From contig CALXET010000001.1 of assembly GCA_944387405.1 (NCBI GenBank), positions 382,969 through 446,968 of the forward strand: a stretch of 64,000 bases of DNA, read 5' to 3'. Below are positions 1 through 7,999 of the stretch, piece by piece. This DNA comes from an uncultured Clostridia bacterium (GTDB lineage: Bacteria > Bacillota > Clostridia > TANB77 > CAG-508). The position numbers and the translations under genes were made by a program. The first letter of the stretch is position 1. Each line of letters begins with the position of its first letter. The notes under the pieces were generated by a model. The model saw only the letters and a program-made list of their open reading frames with translations. It searched no databases and was not told the origin of the DNA.

Positions 1-38
1 TCCGAATTAAAAATTGGAATAACTATTGATAATTTCAT
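1..38 (-). CDS. Family 2 glycosyltransferase, N-terminus only
   Basis: Only the first dozen codons are inside the window; the gene runs off the left edge. The start MKLSIVIPIFNS is the typical opening beta strand of GT-A fold family 2 glycosyltransferases. The ATG is preceded by a GGAG ribosome-binding site around 44-47. It lies 12 bp downstream of the acetyltransferase stop and continues the polysaccharide operon. The acceptor and donor sugars cannot be told from this fragment. Confidence 0.6.
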   Translation of the reverse strand, partial: MKLSIVIPIFNS

Positions 39-50
39 CTTGTATCTCCT

Positions 51-596
51 TTATAATTTTTTAGCTGGGACTCCGACTAAAATTATATTATCTTCCTTAA
101 AACTTTTTGTAACAACAGCTCCCGCACCAATTGTCACATTATTTCCTATTTCAACATTTCCAATAATTTTAGCCCCATTTCCTAAAGAAACATTATCGCC
201 TAATCTAGGTGCTAAATTTGATTTACCATCATTTCCAATACAGTTATCTCCCTTTAATTCACAATTTTTTCCTACCTTTGCTTCTCCATTAATAATAATA
301 GATCCAGCATGCCATATTTTTAATCCTTCATCAAAAGTATTTTCCCAAATTTCTATTCCAAGTTTATTTCCAATTATATTCTTTTTTCTACGATAATATA
401 TATAAAAAAGCTTATGAATGATAGATTTTTGATTATAATGATATTCAGATTTTCTCAAGTACTTTTGGAATTTAAAAATCTCTATATCTTTATCTTTAGC
501 AATAATCTGAGATATATCTTTTTTTAAATTTCCAATTTGATATTTCTTCTTCTCAAGTTTTATTATTCTTTTTAACTGTTTATAACTATTTATCAT
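51..596 (-). CDS. Serine acetyltransferase-like hexapeptide O-acetyltransferase
   Basis: About 181 residues. The C-terminal half is a left-handed beta-helix of hexapeptide repeats (IGNDG, LGDNVSLGNG, IGNNVTIGAGAVV), ending in the usual VGVPAKKL tail. A histidine in HAGSIIINGEAKVG sits where CysE-type enzymes have a catalytic His. It probably transfers acetyl from acetyl-CoA to a sugar of the polysaccharide repeat; true serine acetyltransferase activity is less likely in this operon. I prefer the ATG at 596, six bases after AGGTG, over a GTG at 605. The start overlaps the stop of the upstream pyruvyltransferase, so translation is probably coupled. Confidence 0.8.
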   Translation of the reverse strand: MINSYKQLKRIIKLEKKKYQIGNLKKDISQIIAKDKDIEIFKFQKYLRKSEYHYNQKSIIHKLFYIYYRRKKNIIGNKLGIEIWENTFDEGLKIWHAGSIIINGEAKVGKNCELKGDNCIGNDGKSNLAPRLGDNVSLGNGAKIIGNVEIGNNVTIGAGAVVTKSFKEDNIILVGVPAKKL

Positions 597-1671
597 TTCT
601 ATCACCTAAAACACTATATAAATATTTATAACTTTCATCTTTTATATTATTTAATTTGCTATTTATTTTTTTATAATCATAGTTACAATCAATATTTAAA
701 TCTTTTTCTCCCATTTTATGAATTTCTAAAGATGTTAATAAAGTTTCAATTCTTGAATTCATATTTTTTCCACCAGAAACTCTATCAAAAATATAAAAAT
801 CCTTTTCAAATATTATAGAAAACACACAAGCATGGAAAGAATCTGTTAGTATATATTCAGCATTTCTTATTAAGTAAATCATTTCATTTGGATTACAATC
901 ATAATATCTTGAAGTAATATCATTCAGTGTTATTATATCTAATTTCTTTTTTCTGGCAAATTTCTTTATTTTCTTTTTTCTTTCTTTATTTACTTCGCCT
1001 AAAAAATATGTAAAAATATATTTTTTAGGTTGATTTTTTTCAGGTTTTATTGAAAAATCAATCCAATCTTTTCTACTTACCATAAGGGTAGGATCTAAAA
1101 CAACAGGTACATCTTTATCTATTAAATCCTTAATTATTTTTTTCCCTTGTAGCTCGCGAACAGAAATACATCTAAATTGATTCAAACATTCTTTAAACTT
1201 TTCTTTATATACTGGATTTATATCATCCACCCCAAAGCTTGCTGCGTAAGATATTTTTTTATTAGAATCATCAACAAAATCTAATAAATAGAAAGAAGAA
1301 AAGTCCCAAAAATATGAATTCCAAACCTGATCACTTCCGACAGAGAATAAATCATAGGAATTACAATCTATTTCTTTATAATTATCACTAGTATAAATTT
1401 TATCTGTCATATTTAGAAACTTTTGATTAAATTTTTTAAACTTTATTAATCTATTTTTCTCTCTTTTAAAATATAAAATTTTTCTTACCTTTTTTTTAAT
1501 TTTTTCTATGAAAGTTTGATTATTAATAACTTTGTTGTTATTTTTAGGTTGAAATGATATTGTTTCGACATCACAATCTAAGTTTTCATACATTTTTTTC
1601 ACCGCATAATTTTGCAGCTTATTTCCATAATTATATCCATGATTCATTGTTACTACTGCAACTTTTTTCAT
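586..1671 (-). CDS. Polysaccharide pyruvyl transferase family protein
   Basis: 361 residues. The sequence matches the polysaccharide pyruvyl transferase family (PF04230; CsaB, WcaK and relatives): an N-terminal NHGYNYGNKLQNYA loop, GSDQVWN at about 112-118, DPTLMV at 193-198 and TDSFHACVFSIIF at 276-288. The known reaction is transfer of pyruvate from phosphoenolpyruvate to a sugar as a ketal, which adds negative charge to the polymer. The start follows GAGGAG. The first 41 bp overlap the 3' end of the upstream polymerase gene in another frame. Family assignment is firm; the substrate is unknown. Confidence 0.85.
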   Translation of the reverse strand: MKKVAVVTMNHGYNYGNKLQNYAVKKMYENLDCDVETISFQPKNNNKVINNQTFIEKIKKKVRKILYFKREKNRLIKFKKFNQKFLNMTDKIYTSDNYKEIDCNSYDLFSVGSDQVWNSYFWDFSSFYLLDFVDDSNKKISYAASFGVDDINPVYKEKFKECLNQFRCISVRELQGKKIIKDLIDKDVPVVLDPTLMVSRKDWIDFSIKPEKNQPKKYIFTYFLGEVNKERKKKIKKFARKKKLDIITLNDITSRYYDCNPNEMIYLIRNAEYILTDSFHACVFSIIFEKDFYIFDRVSGGKNMNSRIETLLTSLEIHKMGEKDLNIDCNYDYKKINSKLNNIKDESYKYLYSVLGDRNDK

Positions 1672-2911
1672 CAGTTAACTCCTCTCTTTTTAAAATATAA
1701 GGTATTGATAATACAAAAAATATTGTATAGCCCATTGTTTCAATTCTTAATGATTGATTATAAAATAAAAATATAATGCAATAAATACTAAATAGGAAAG
1801 CAATACTCATATAAATATCCTTATTTTTACTCATAAAACTATCATAGATAATTTTCAAGAAAAATGAAATATATAATATTAATCCAATATATCCACTTTC
1901 CAAATACATAAATGCATGTGAAAACCACGTATACTTAAATGTATCTCCATATCTTTTAAAGAAAGTACTATTAAGCATACTAATTTGTGAAGTTTCCGCA
2001 TTTCCAAGTCCCATTCCAATAAATTTGTATTTTGTATTATTTAAAAAATATCTTTCATTTATTGTTGATATTGCTGATAATCTATTAATATCTGTTGAAC
2101 TACCATAGGAACTGTTTAATGCATATTCTTCAACAAAATCAAGACTTAAAAAACCTTCATTATTAGGATATAGTTCTATGTAAATACTTAATGCTCCATA
2201 TCCAATTAATAAAGTAAGAATAACTGTTATTATCATTTTTACATTAAACTTTATAAAAATCGGTACCAAAATTAATAATAAAATTATTTCAAAGTAAACT
2301 ATTTTTAATTCTGCTACGCTAGCTAAAATTAAAGATGTAGCTAAAACAACAACTAATGAAAACATACTTTTTTGTTTATTAAAATACATAATAAAATAAT
2401 ATATATCCATTAATATTATAAAAACATTCAGTGGGCCATTTCCGCCAATCGTATTATTGCCAAAAATCCCTCCAAGACTATCAAATTGAATTCCTCTTAT
2501 AAAATATTCATATATACAAATAAAAAAATTAATTATATATATTTTTTCTAAAATATGAAAAATCTTAATTATATCTTCCTTATTTAAAATATGTATACAA
2601 CAATAGAAAAATATAAAAAATCTATATATGTTTCTAAATCCCCACAAAAACAATGCAGGATTAGAGAAGTCTATAAGAAACGAAATAAGATTTATAAAAA
2701 AAAGTATATATGCAATAAATATAGGAGTATTTTTAATAGGATTTCCTTTATTCTTTTTAAAATTTATAATAACTCCAATAAGTAATATAATGTTAATAAT
2801 GTCTGTTACATAGTTTAAAAAACTTGGTAGTTTGAAATCACTAATAAAAATTTTTATAAAACAATTATATATTATTTGAAAATATACTATATACTTTAAA
2901 TTTAGTATCAT
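1631..2911 (-). CDS. Wzy-like O-antigen/capsule polymerase
   Basis: 426 residues, almost entirely hydrophobic, with about ten predicted membrane spans and a large hydrophilic loop near residues 245-310 (containing YPNNEG and SSYGSSTDINRLSAI). This is the usual topology of Wzy/O-antigen ligase family proteins, which polymerise lipid-linked repeat units at the outer face of the membrane. Sequence identity in this family is always low, so the call rests on topology and the operon. It lies between an acetyltransferase and a pyruvyltransferase gene and overlaps the latter by 41 bp. A ligase role is possible but less likely in a Gram-positive. Confidence 0.7.
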   Translation of the reverse strand: MILNLKYIVYFQIIYNCFIKIFISDFKLPSFLNYVTDIINIILLIGVIINFKKNKGNPIKNTPIFIAYILFFINLISFLIDFSNPALFLWGFRNIYRFFIFFYCCIHILNKEDIIKIFHILEKIYIINFFICIYEYFIRGIQFDSLGGIFGNNTIGGNGPLNVFIILMDIYYFIMYFNKQKSMFSLVVVLATSLILASVAELKIVYFEIILLLILVPIFIKFNVKMIITVILTLLIGYGALSIYIELYPNNEGFLSLDFVEEYALNSSYGSSTDINRLSAISTINERYFLNNTKYKFIGMGLGNAETSQISMLNSTFFKRYGDTFKYTWFSHAFMYLESGYIGLILYISFFLKIIYDSFMSKNKDIYMSIAFLFSIYCIIFLFYNQSLRIETMGYTIFFVLSIPYILKREELTDEKSCSSNNESWI

Positions 2912-2921
2912 ATTTCAATAA

Positions 2922-3467
2922 TTACCCTTCTCTTTCCTTAAAAAAATCCATCCACAAATTCTCAATTAATACGTTTTTATCACAATCTTTTTGTTTTTTA
3001 GATAACATTTCCCTTTTCTTGTTCAAATCATCAAAAGTACCAATTACTCTAGCTGGGACACCTGCAACAACTGAATTAGGTGGCACATCTTTTGTTACAA
3101 CACTTCCAGCAGCAATAATAACATTTTCGTTAATTCTAACATTTGGCATTATTATTGCTCCTAAGCCAATAAAAACGTTATCCATTATCTCTATACAGCC
3201 TAAATTCATCGAATATGGTTTATTATATTTATTTACAAGGACATGTCTTATAGCATCATGTGTAACAAAATTCACTTTTGCCGCTATCGTAACATTATTA
3301 TGAATTAAAAGGCATTTGGGATCCATTGGAAAATTTCTAGTCTGAAATAGACAATTTTCGCCAATTCCTCTTAATATTTTTTTCTTTTTTAAAAATTCTG
3401 CTCTTTTTTCACCATCCCAGATAATAAAAAAACGTAATTTATTTAACCTCTCTAAAAAATTATTCAT
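2922..3467 (-). CDS. Hexapeptide acyltransferase (WcaF/maltose acetyltransferase-like)
   Basis: About 181 residues from the ATG at 3467, which follows a GAGG site by nine bases; an upstream in-frame ATG at 3482 lacks a site. The central and C-terminal part is a left-handed beta-helix: FIGLGAIIMPNVRI, NVIIAAGSVV, then the closing VVAGVPARVIG. The HDAIRH segment carries the likely catalytic His. It is predicted to be a cytoplasmic sugar O-acetyltransferase of the polysaccharide operon, the second one here. Its start overlaps the end of the GT4 gene by 8 bp. Confidence 0.8.
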   Translation of the reverse strand: MNNFLERLNKLRFFIIWDGEKRAEFLKKKKILRGIGENCLFQTRNFPMDPKCLLIHNNVTIAAKVNFVTHDAIRHVLVNKYNKPYSMNLGCIEIMDNVFIGLGAIIMPNVRINENVIIAAGSVVTKDVPPNSVVAGVPARVIGTFDDLNKKREMLSKKQKDCDKNVLIENLWMDFFKEREG

Positions 3468-4512
3468 TTTTATATACCTCAATTAACTTCTTTATATTAT
3501 TCTTTATATTAAACTTTTCTTCAGTTGTTTTTCTCGCATTCTCAGATAACTTAATTCTTAATTCTTTATCTTGTAATAATTTGTCTAAATATTTATATAG
3601 AGATTCTGTGTCACCAGGATTGATTAATACGCCATTTTGCATATTAGTTATCATTTTAGGTATACCACCAACATTTGTAGATATAGTTACATTTTTATAA
3701 GCCATTCCTTCTATAACAGACATAGGCATGCCTTCATTATAAGATGGTAATATATAATAGGTTGATTCTTTTAATAAATTTTCTTTTTCTTTTTCTTTTA
3801 CCCATCCTAATAATTTAATATTTTTTCCTAAATTTTTTTCATTAATAATCTGTTTAACATTATCTACTTCTCCGTCTCCCCCTGCATATAAAGTTAAATC
3901 TGGATATTTAATACATAATTTTTCCAATACACTAATTAAATCATAAATTCCTTTTCTTTTTCCAAATCTACCTAAAAACAAAATTTTTTTATCATCTAAA
4001 TTTTTATCAAAATTTTCTGGAATTAAGATAGCATTATATATTACTTTAATTTTATCTTTATCAACTAAATTAGAAAAAAATTCTTTCCACTCCTCAGAAA
4101 GTACTATTATCTTATCTGCTAAATTCAAAACATCCGTAATGTATTTTTTTTGATTAGCATTACATTCATCATTATAAAATAATTTAAACTCAGCTCCATG
4201 TATATGTAAAATAACTCTTTTATTATATTTTTTGGCAATCTTTACATATTTTCCCTTTCTAAAAGTACTTCTTCTAGAGGCCATATGAATATGTATAACC
4301 TCAAACTTTTTCACATTTCTTCTAAATTCTATATATCCCTTAATAATTTTAAATAATTTTGAAATCACATTCTTATCATTTACCGTTTCAATGTATTTCA
4401 AATCCACTTCTTTATCTAATCCGTATTCGAAATAACTATTAACTACTGAAGTCATTCCGCCTTTTACATTTCTAGCTGGTCCAATCATTAAAACTTTTAT
4501 TTTATTCTCCAA
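3460..4512 (-). CDS. GT4 family glycosyltransferase
   Basis: About 350 residues, GT-B fold. The N-terminal domain opens with IKVLMIGPARNVKGGM (sugar-acceptor side). The C-terminal nucleotide-sugar domain has ILFLGRFGKRKG, the retaining GT4 E-x7-E motif in EGMPMSVIE, and GGIPKMI. It transfers a sugar to the growing lipid-linked repeat. I place the start at the TTG of position 4512 because AGGAGG lies seven bases upstream; the ATG at 4530 has no ribosome-binding site. It overlaps the ATP-grasp gene stop, so coupled translation is likely. Confidence 0.85.
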   Translation of the reverse strand: MENKIKVLMIGPARNVKGGMTSVVNSYFEYGLDKEVDLKYIETVNDKNVISKLFKIIKGYIEFRRNVKKFEVIHIHMASRRSTFRKGKYVKIAKKYNKRVILHIHGAEFKLFYNDECNANQKKYITDVLNLADKIIVLSEEWKEFFSNLVDKDKIKVIYNAILIPENFDKNLDDKKILFLGRFGKRKGIYDLISVLEKLCIKYPDLTLYAGGDGEVDNVKQIINEKNLGKNIKLLGWVKEKEKENLLKESTYYILPSYNEGMPMSVIEGMAYKNVTISTNVGGIPKMITNMQNGVLINPGDTESLYKYLDKLLQDKELRIKLSENARKTTEEKFNIKNNIKKLIEVYKNE

Positions 4513-5374
4513 CTTTAATCCTCCTTGCAATTTTTAAATCCTTATCTAAAGGGTAAAATGGATTTCTTCCACTAGCAGGGGTAAATGTTAACTCTCCAAA
4601 ATAAATTTTCCCATCAACATTATAAATATCTACTCTAACAAATTGAAAATCCTTGCATAAAGAATTAACTATGTCTAACATCTTTTCTTGATTTTCTGGA
4701 ACGACAAAGTTTTTGCTATAATTCTCATATACTCCCATAACACACTTTTCTTTCATTTCTATTAAATTCCAATTTAAATCATAAAAATTTGCAGTATGAT
4801 TTTTAAATCTATCAAAATCGACTTTTATAAATTCTGGCTTTCCATCAAAACAAAAATATTTATAATCTAAAAGTTGATTATTTTTATCTACAACATATTT
4901 CTCGCAAATAATTCTTTTTTTTATATTTTTATATTGATATTCCTTTTTTATTTTTGAATAATCAATTTTTAACCATTTTTTTAATTGTTTATTTGTTTTG
5001 TCAATATCTAATTCTTCTTTATTTTTAACTATAATATTAAAACCTGAACCAGTATTTAGCTTTAATGCAAATTGATTTGGTAATTTACTATAATCAATTT
5101 CTTCTGGAGTATCATAAACACCTAATATTGGAATTAAATATTCTTCTCCAATTTTTTGTTTTATATATTCTCTAACTTTATATTTATCAGCGTAATCAGT
5201 ATATTTTTCTAGATTTCCATACAATTTAAACCATTGAATTTTTTCGCCAAAATATTTAGGATTATTTTTACTTACTAATTTTTTATATGCCATAAAATTT
5301 TCCATATTTATAACTAATTTATCTGGTAATAAAGATATTATTTTATAGTATACTTGTCTAAGAAATTCTTTCAT
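4502..5374 (-). CDS. TupA-like ATP-grasp family protein
   Basis: 290 residues resembling the TupA-like ATP-grasp family (PF14305), often found in exopolysaccharide and teichuronopeptide clusters: FGEKIQWFKLY near the start, DKYKVREYIKQKIGE, then ALKLNTGSG and CEKYV in the ATP-grasp core, and VRVDIYNVDGKIYFGELTF with the metal-binding acidic residues near the C-terminus. In TupA the family member links glutamate to glucuronate in teichuronopeptide; here an amide or peptide-like decoration of the capsule is a reasonable inference. It sits between two glycosyltransferase genes with only a 4-bp gap on one side. Confidence 0.8.
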   Translation of the reverse strand: MKEFLRQVYYKIISLLPDKLVINMENFMAYKKLVSKNNPKYFGEKIQWFKLYGNLEKYTDYADKYKVREYIKQKIGEEYLIPILGVYDTPEEIDYSKLPNQFALKLNTGSGFNIIVKNKEELDIDKTNKQLKKWLKIDYSKIKKEYQYKNIKKRIICEKYVVDKNNQLLDYKYFCFDGKPEFIKVDFDRFKNHTANFYDLNWNLIEMKEKCVMGVYENYSKNFVVPENQEKMLDIVNSLCKDFQFVRVDIYNVDGKIYFGELTFTPASGRNPFYPLDKDLKIARRIKVGE

Positions 5375-5378
5375 TTTA

Positions 5379-5861
5379 CTATCCTCTTTCTTCTATAAAA
5401 AGCTCAATATCATCTAATATTTTTTGAGTATTAGATTTATATTTGTTATATGTCTTTTCTCTAACATTTTTAATTGCAAGTTTTAGCTCATCTATTTGGT
5501 AAACAGGTTCTATAAAATTCATTTCTTTGAATTCATCTATTAGTTGAATTTGATGATCATCTACATGTTCTCCATATTCTGATAATCTTGGAATTGCTAT
5601 TACTTTTTTATTCTTTTTTAAAGCTGTTACTATAGCTCCAGTACCAGCATGAGTAATGATTAAATCAGCTTTGTCCATATATTCTTTGAACTCATCTTGC
5701 GTAACGAAATCCTTATAAGTATAATTTTTAGGAATATAATCACTAACTCCTATTTGTGCAAAAACTTCTTCTTTTATATCTCCACTTTCTATAAGTTCAT
5801 CTATTTTTTTTAATAATCTATTAAATTGAAATTTCTGAGATCCCACTGTTACAAAAATCAT
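5379..5861 (-). CDS. Alg13/PssE-like glycosyltransferase catalytic subunit
   Basis: 160 residues, equal to the C-terminal domain of GT28-type enzymes (PF04101). It opens MIFVTVGSQKFQFNRLL and carries the UDP-sugar binding segment ADLIITHAGTGAIVTAL with the conserved HAG, followed by VIAIPRLSEYGEHVDDHQ. In yeast Alg13 and in bacterial PssE/EpsF-type proteins this half needs an Alg14-like membrane partner, which is the gene directly upstream (overlap at 5861). Together they probably add the second sugar to the undecaprenyl-linked primer. Confidence 0.88.
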   Translation of the reverse strand: MIFVTVGSQKFQFNRLLKKIDELIESGDIKEEVFAQIGVSDYIPKNYTYKDFVTQDEFKEYMDKADLIITHAGTGAIVTALKKNKKVIAIPRLSEYGEHVDDHQIQLIDEFKEMNFIEPVYQIDELKLAIKNVREKTYNKYKSNTQKILDDIELFIEERG

Positions 5862-6328
5862 TAATAAATTCCTCCTAAATAAATTGCATCAGGATAAAAC
5901 TCTTTCATTGTCTCCCATTGAACATAAAATCTATCAGCAATGTGTTTTTTATAGATAAGTTTTCCTGTCATTGTTGGACTATTAATCTTAGCAAAAGATT
6001 CAATATAAATAACTTTTTTCTTAAAAAAATGACCTATAAATAACATTGGAATAGCTGCTAAAACTCCTGTACTAATAATTACATCTGGCTTTTCCTTTAG
6101 AAATATGTATAAACTCTCGATTAAAATTATTAACATCTTAATAGGAAATAATAGTTCTTTTCTATTGACTTGCATTACATAATGATTTATTTTCTTATCA
6201 TTTTTATTATATTTTGTCTTTTCTGTTGTTATAAAAACATCATATTTTTCTTCTAATTTTCTTAACATTAGTAATTGCTCAAAATGTCCACCAGATGAAG
6301 AAATAAGACATATTTTTTTTCTTTTCAA
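5861..6328 (-). CDS. Alg14/PssD-like membrane partner of split glycosyltransferase
   Basis: 155 residues. The start ICLISSSGGHFEQLLML is diagnostic of the Alg14/PssD family (PF08660), which supplies the acceptor-binding half and membrane anchor of a split GT-B enzyme. A hydrophobic stretch around residues 60-80 (LLFPIKMLIILIESLYIFL) and one near 95-110 could anchor it. The stop overlaps the start of the Alg13-like gene, a typical arrangement for obligate partners. Confidence 0.88.
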   Translation of the reverse strand: MKRKKICLISSSGGHFEQLLMLRKLEEKYDVFITTEKTKYNKNDKKINHYVMQVNRKELLFPIKMLIILIESLYIFLKEKPDVIISTGVLAAIPMLFIGHFFKKKVIYIESFAKINSPTMTGKLIYKKHIADRFYVQWETMKEFYPDAIYLGGIY

Positions 6329-6380
6329 AATATCATCGCTCCTTTAAAACTGTATATAAAACGTCTTTTAAAACCTTCTT

Positions 6381-7109
6381 CTATTTTGCTCCTTCACTAT
6401 TTAATACAGCTGAAAATGTTTTAGTAAATATCTTCATATCAAATATTAAACATTTATGTTTGCTGTAGAAGCTGTCTAATCTACATCTATTAGCAAAATT
6501 AACATTGCTTCTTCCACTTGCTTGCCAAAGTCCTGTAATACCAGGTTTGCAAGAAACAATATCTCTATAATATCTTTTCATGTCTTCTTTTTCTCTTGGA
6601 AGATATGGTCTAGGACCAATCATAGTCATTTCACCTTTTAATACATTTATAAATTGTCCGAATTCATCAAGGCTTGTCCTTCTAATAAATCTTCCTATTT
6701 TAGTAACACGTGGATCATTTTCTAGTTTCTTATTAGTTAAATATTCTTCTCTTATCTTAGGATCACTTCTCATAAGTTCTTCTAAGACATCTTCTGCATG
6801 GTCTACCATAGAACGTATTTTATATATGTAAATTTTTTCACCATCTTTTCCAATTCTTTCTTGTTTAAAAAGTATTGGAGCTGTATCATGATTTTTTAAA
6901 TATGCTATTTTTACAACTATTAATATAGGAACTAAACATATACATCCTGCAATACCGCAACATATATCAAATAATCTTTTAGATCCTTCATAAAACATAT
7001 TCCATAATTTTTTTCTAGCATGATATTTAAAACTTCTAAATTTTGATACATTTTCTAAATAAAGTGTTTCATTCTGCTGATTTTCAGCCTCCATCTCAAT
7101 AGCTTTCAT
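6381..7109 (-). CDS. Initiating undecaprenyl-phosphate sugar-1-phosphate transferase
   Basis: Bacterial sugar transferase family (PF02397). From the ATG at 7109, preceded by GGGGATG, it has about 242 residues; a longer form from 7193 has no ribosome-binding site. There is one membrane helix (CCGIAGCICLVPILIVVKIA), then the catalytic block FKQERIGKDGEKIYIYKIRSM, DPRVTKIGRFIRRTSLDE, MIGPRPYLPRE and KPGITGLWQASGRS. It starts repeat-unit assembly by moving a sugar-1-phosphate onto undecaprenyl phosphate. It is the short, monotopic WbaP/PglC-like type without the extra N-terminal membrane helices. It lies in the operon after the cpsB-like gene. Confidence 0.92.
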   Translation of the reverse strand: MKAIEMEAENQQNETLYLENVSKFRSFKYHARKKLWNMFYEGSKRLFDICCGIAGCICLVPILIVVKIAYLKNHDTAPILFKQERIGKDGEKIYIYKIRSMVDHAEDVLEELMRSDPKIREEYLTNKKLENDPRVTKIGRFIRRTSLDEFGQFINVLKGEMTMIGPRPYLPREKEDMKRYYRDIVSCKPGITGLWQASGRSNVNFANRCRLDSFYSKHKCLIFDMKIFTKTFSAVLNSEGAK

Positions 7110-7234
7110 ATTATTTACATCCCCTATATTTTGTAAATTTCTTTTTTGAAAAAACTCTTTTTTTAGTTTATCACAACCACATTTTTGGTACAAGGTATTT
7201 TTTGATATTTTTTTCCTTTTTTTGATAAATAATT

Positions 7235-7990
7235 TTACTTAAATTTGTTAAAAATTGATTGTTTTATTTCTGTTGTCTTTAAAAATTCAATTTTTTCATT
7301 ATTTAACACTTTTCTTGGGTTTTCTTCTGATAATTTATAAAAATTATCTTCTCCAATTATTTTTTTAATTTTTTCTGTTGCTTCTGCTATTTTAGGATAA
7401 GTATTATCTGGTCTATGTGCATCTGATCCTAAAAAATGGATAAGATTATGTTTTAATAATATTTCTAATGTTTTTCTTGCATCTTTTCCATATTTATCTA
7501 ATATACTTAGATAATTTGCTTGCATATATATTCCTCTTTTTATCCAGTCTTCTACGATTTTAGGGTTATTTTTTACAATCTCATATCTTTCTGGATGTGC
7601 AAGTATTGGAATTAATTTATTTCTTTTTAAATCATCTATTACACTATTAAAAATAAGTAAATTATCTCTAAAAGGAAGTTCAAACAAAACATATCTTGTA
7701 TTATTAATACTAGAAGCTTTTTTATCTTTTATAAGATTTACTAAATCTCTTGTTATGTATATTTCACTTCCTATATGTAATTTTACTTTGTTATCTATTT
7801 TTTCTATAATGTTTATTCTATTTTGTCTTGATATTTCATTTAATTCAAATACTTCTTTTTTATAATGTGATGTAGCAATAATATCTGTAAATCCAGCCAT
7901 TCTTGCTTCTTCAAGCATTTTTCTTGTTTGAATAATATCTACTGCTCCATCATCAGTATCTGGTAATATATGTGCATGAAAGTCTATCAT
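7235..7990 (-). CDS. cpsB: CpsB/YwqE-type manganese tyrosine-protein phosphatase
   Basis: 251 residues of the PHP metallohydrolase fold. Metal ligands are visible in MIDFHAHILPDTDDGA at the N-terminus, in ATSHYKKEVFE, LAHPERYE and GSDAHRPDNTYP. CpsB-type enzymes remove phosphate from the tyrosine cluster of the capsule kinase, here the gene immediately upstream (10-bp gap), and so tune polymer length and export. Length and motif order are standard for the family. Confidence 0.93.
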   Translation of the reverse strand: MIDFHAHILPDTDDGAVDIIQTRKMLEEARMAGFTDIIATSHYKKEVFELNEISRQNRINIIEKIDNKVKLHIGSEIYITRDLVNLIKDKKASSINNTRYVLFELPFRDNLLIFNSVIDDLKRNKLIPILAHPERYEIVKNNPKIVEDWIKRGIYMQANYLSILDKYGKDARKTLEILLKHNLIHFLGSDAHRPDNTYPKIAEATEKIKKIIGEDNFYKLSEENPRKVLNNEKIEFLKTTEIKQSIFNKFK

Positions 7991-7999
7991 TTCTAACTC

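Noticed and set aside
2591..2813. Plus-strand ORFs inside the Wzy-like gene
   Set aside because: Low-complexity Lys/Ile/Tyr antisense translations of a hydrophobic coding region; no start signals.
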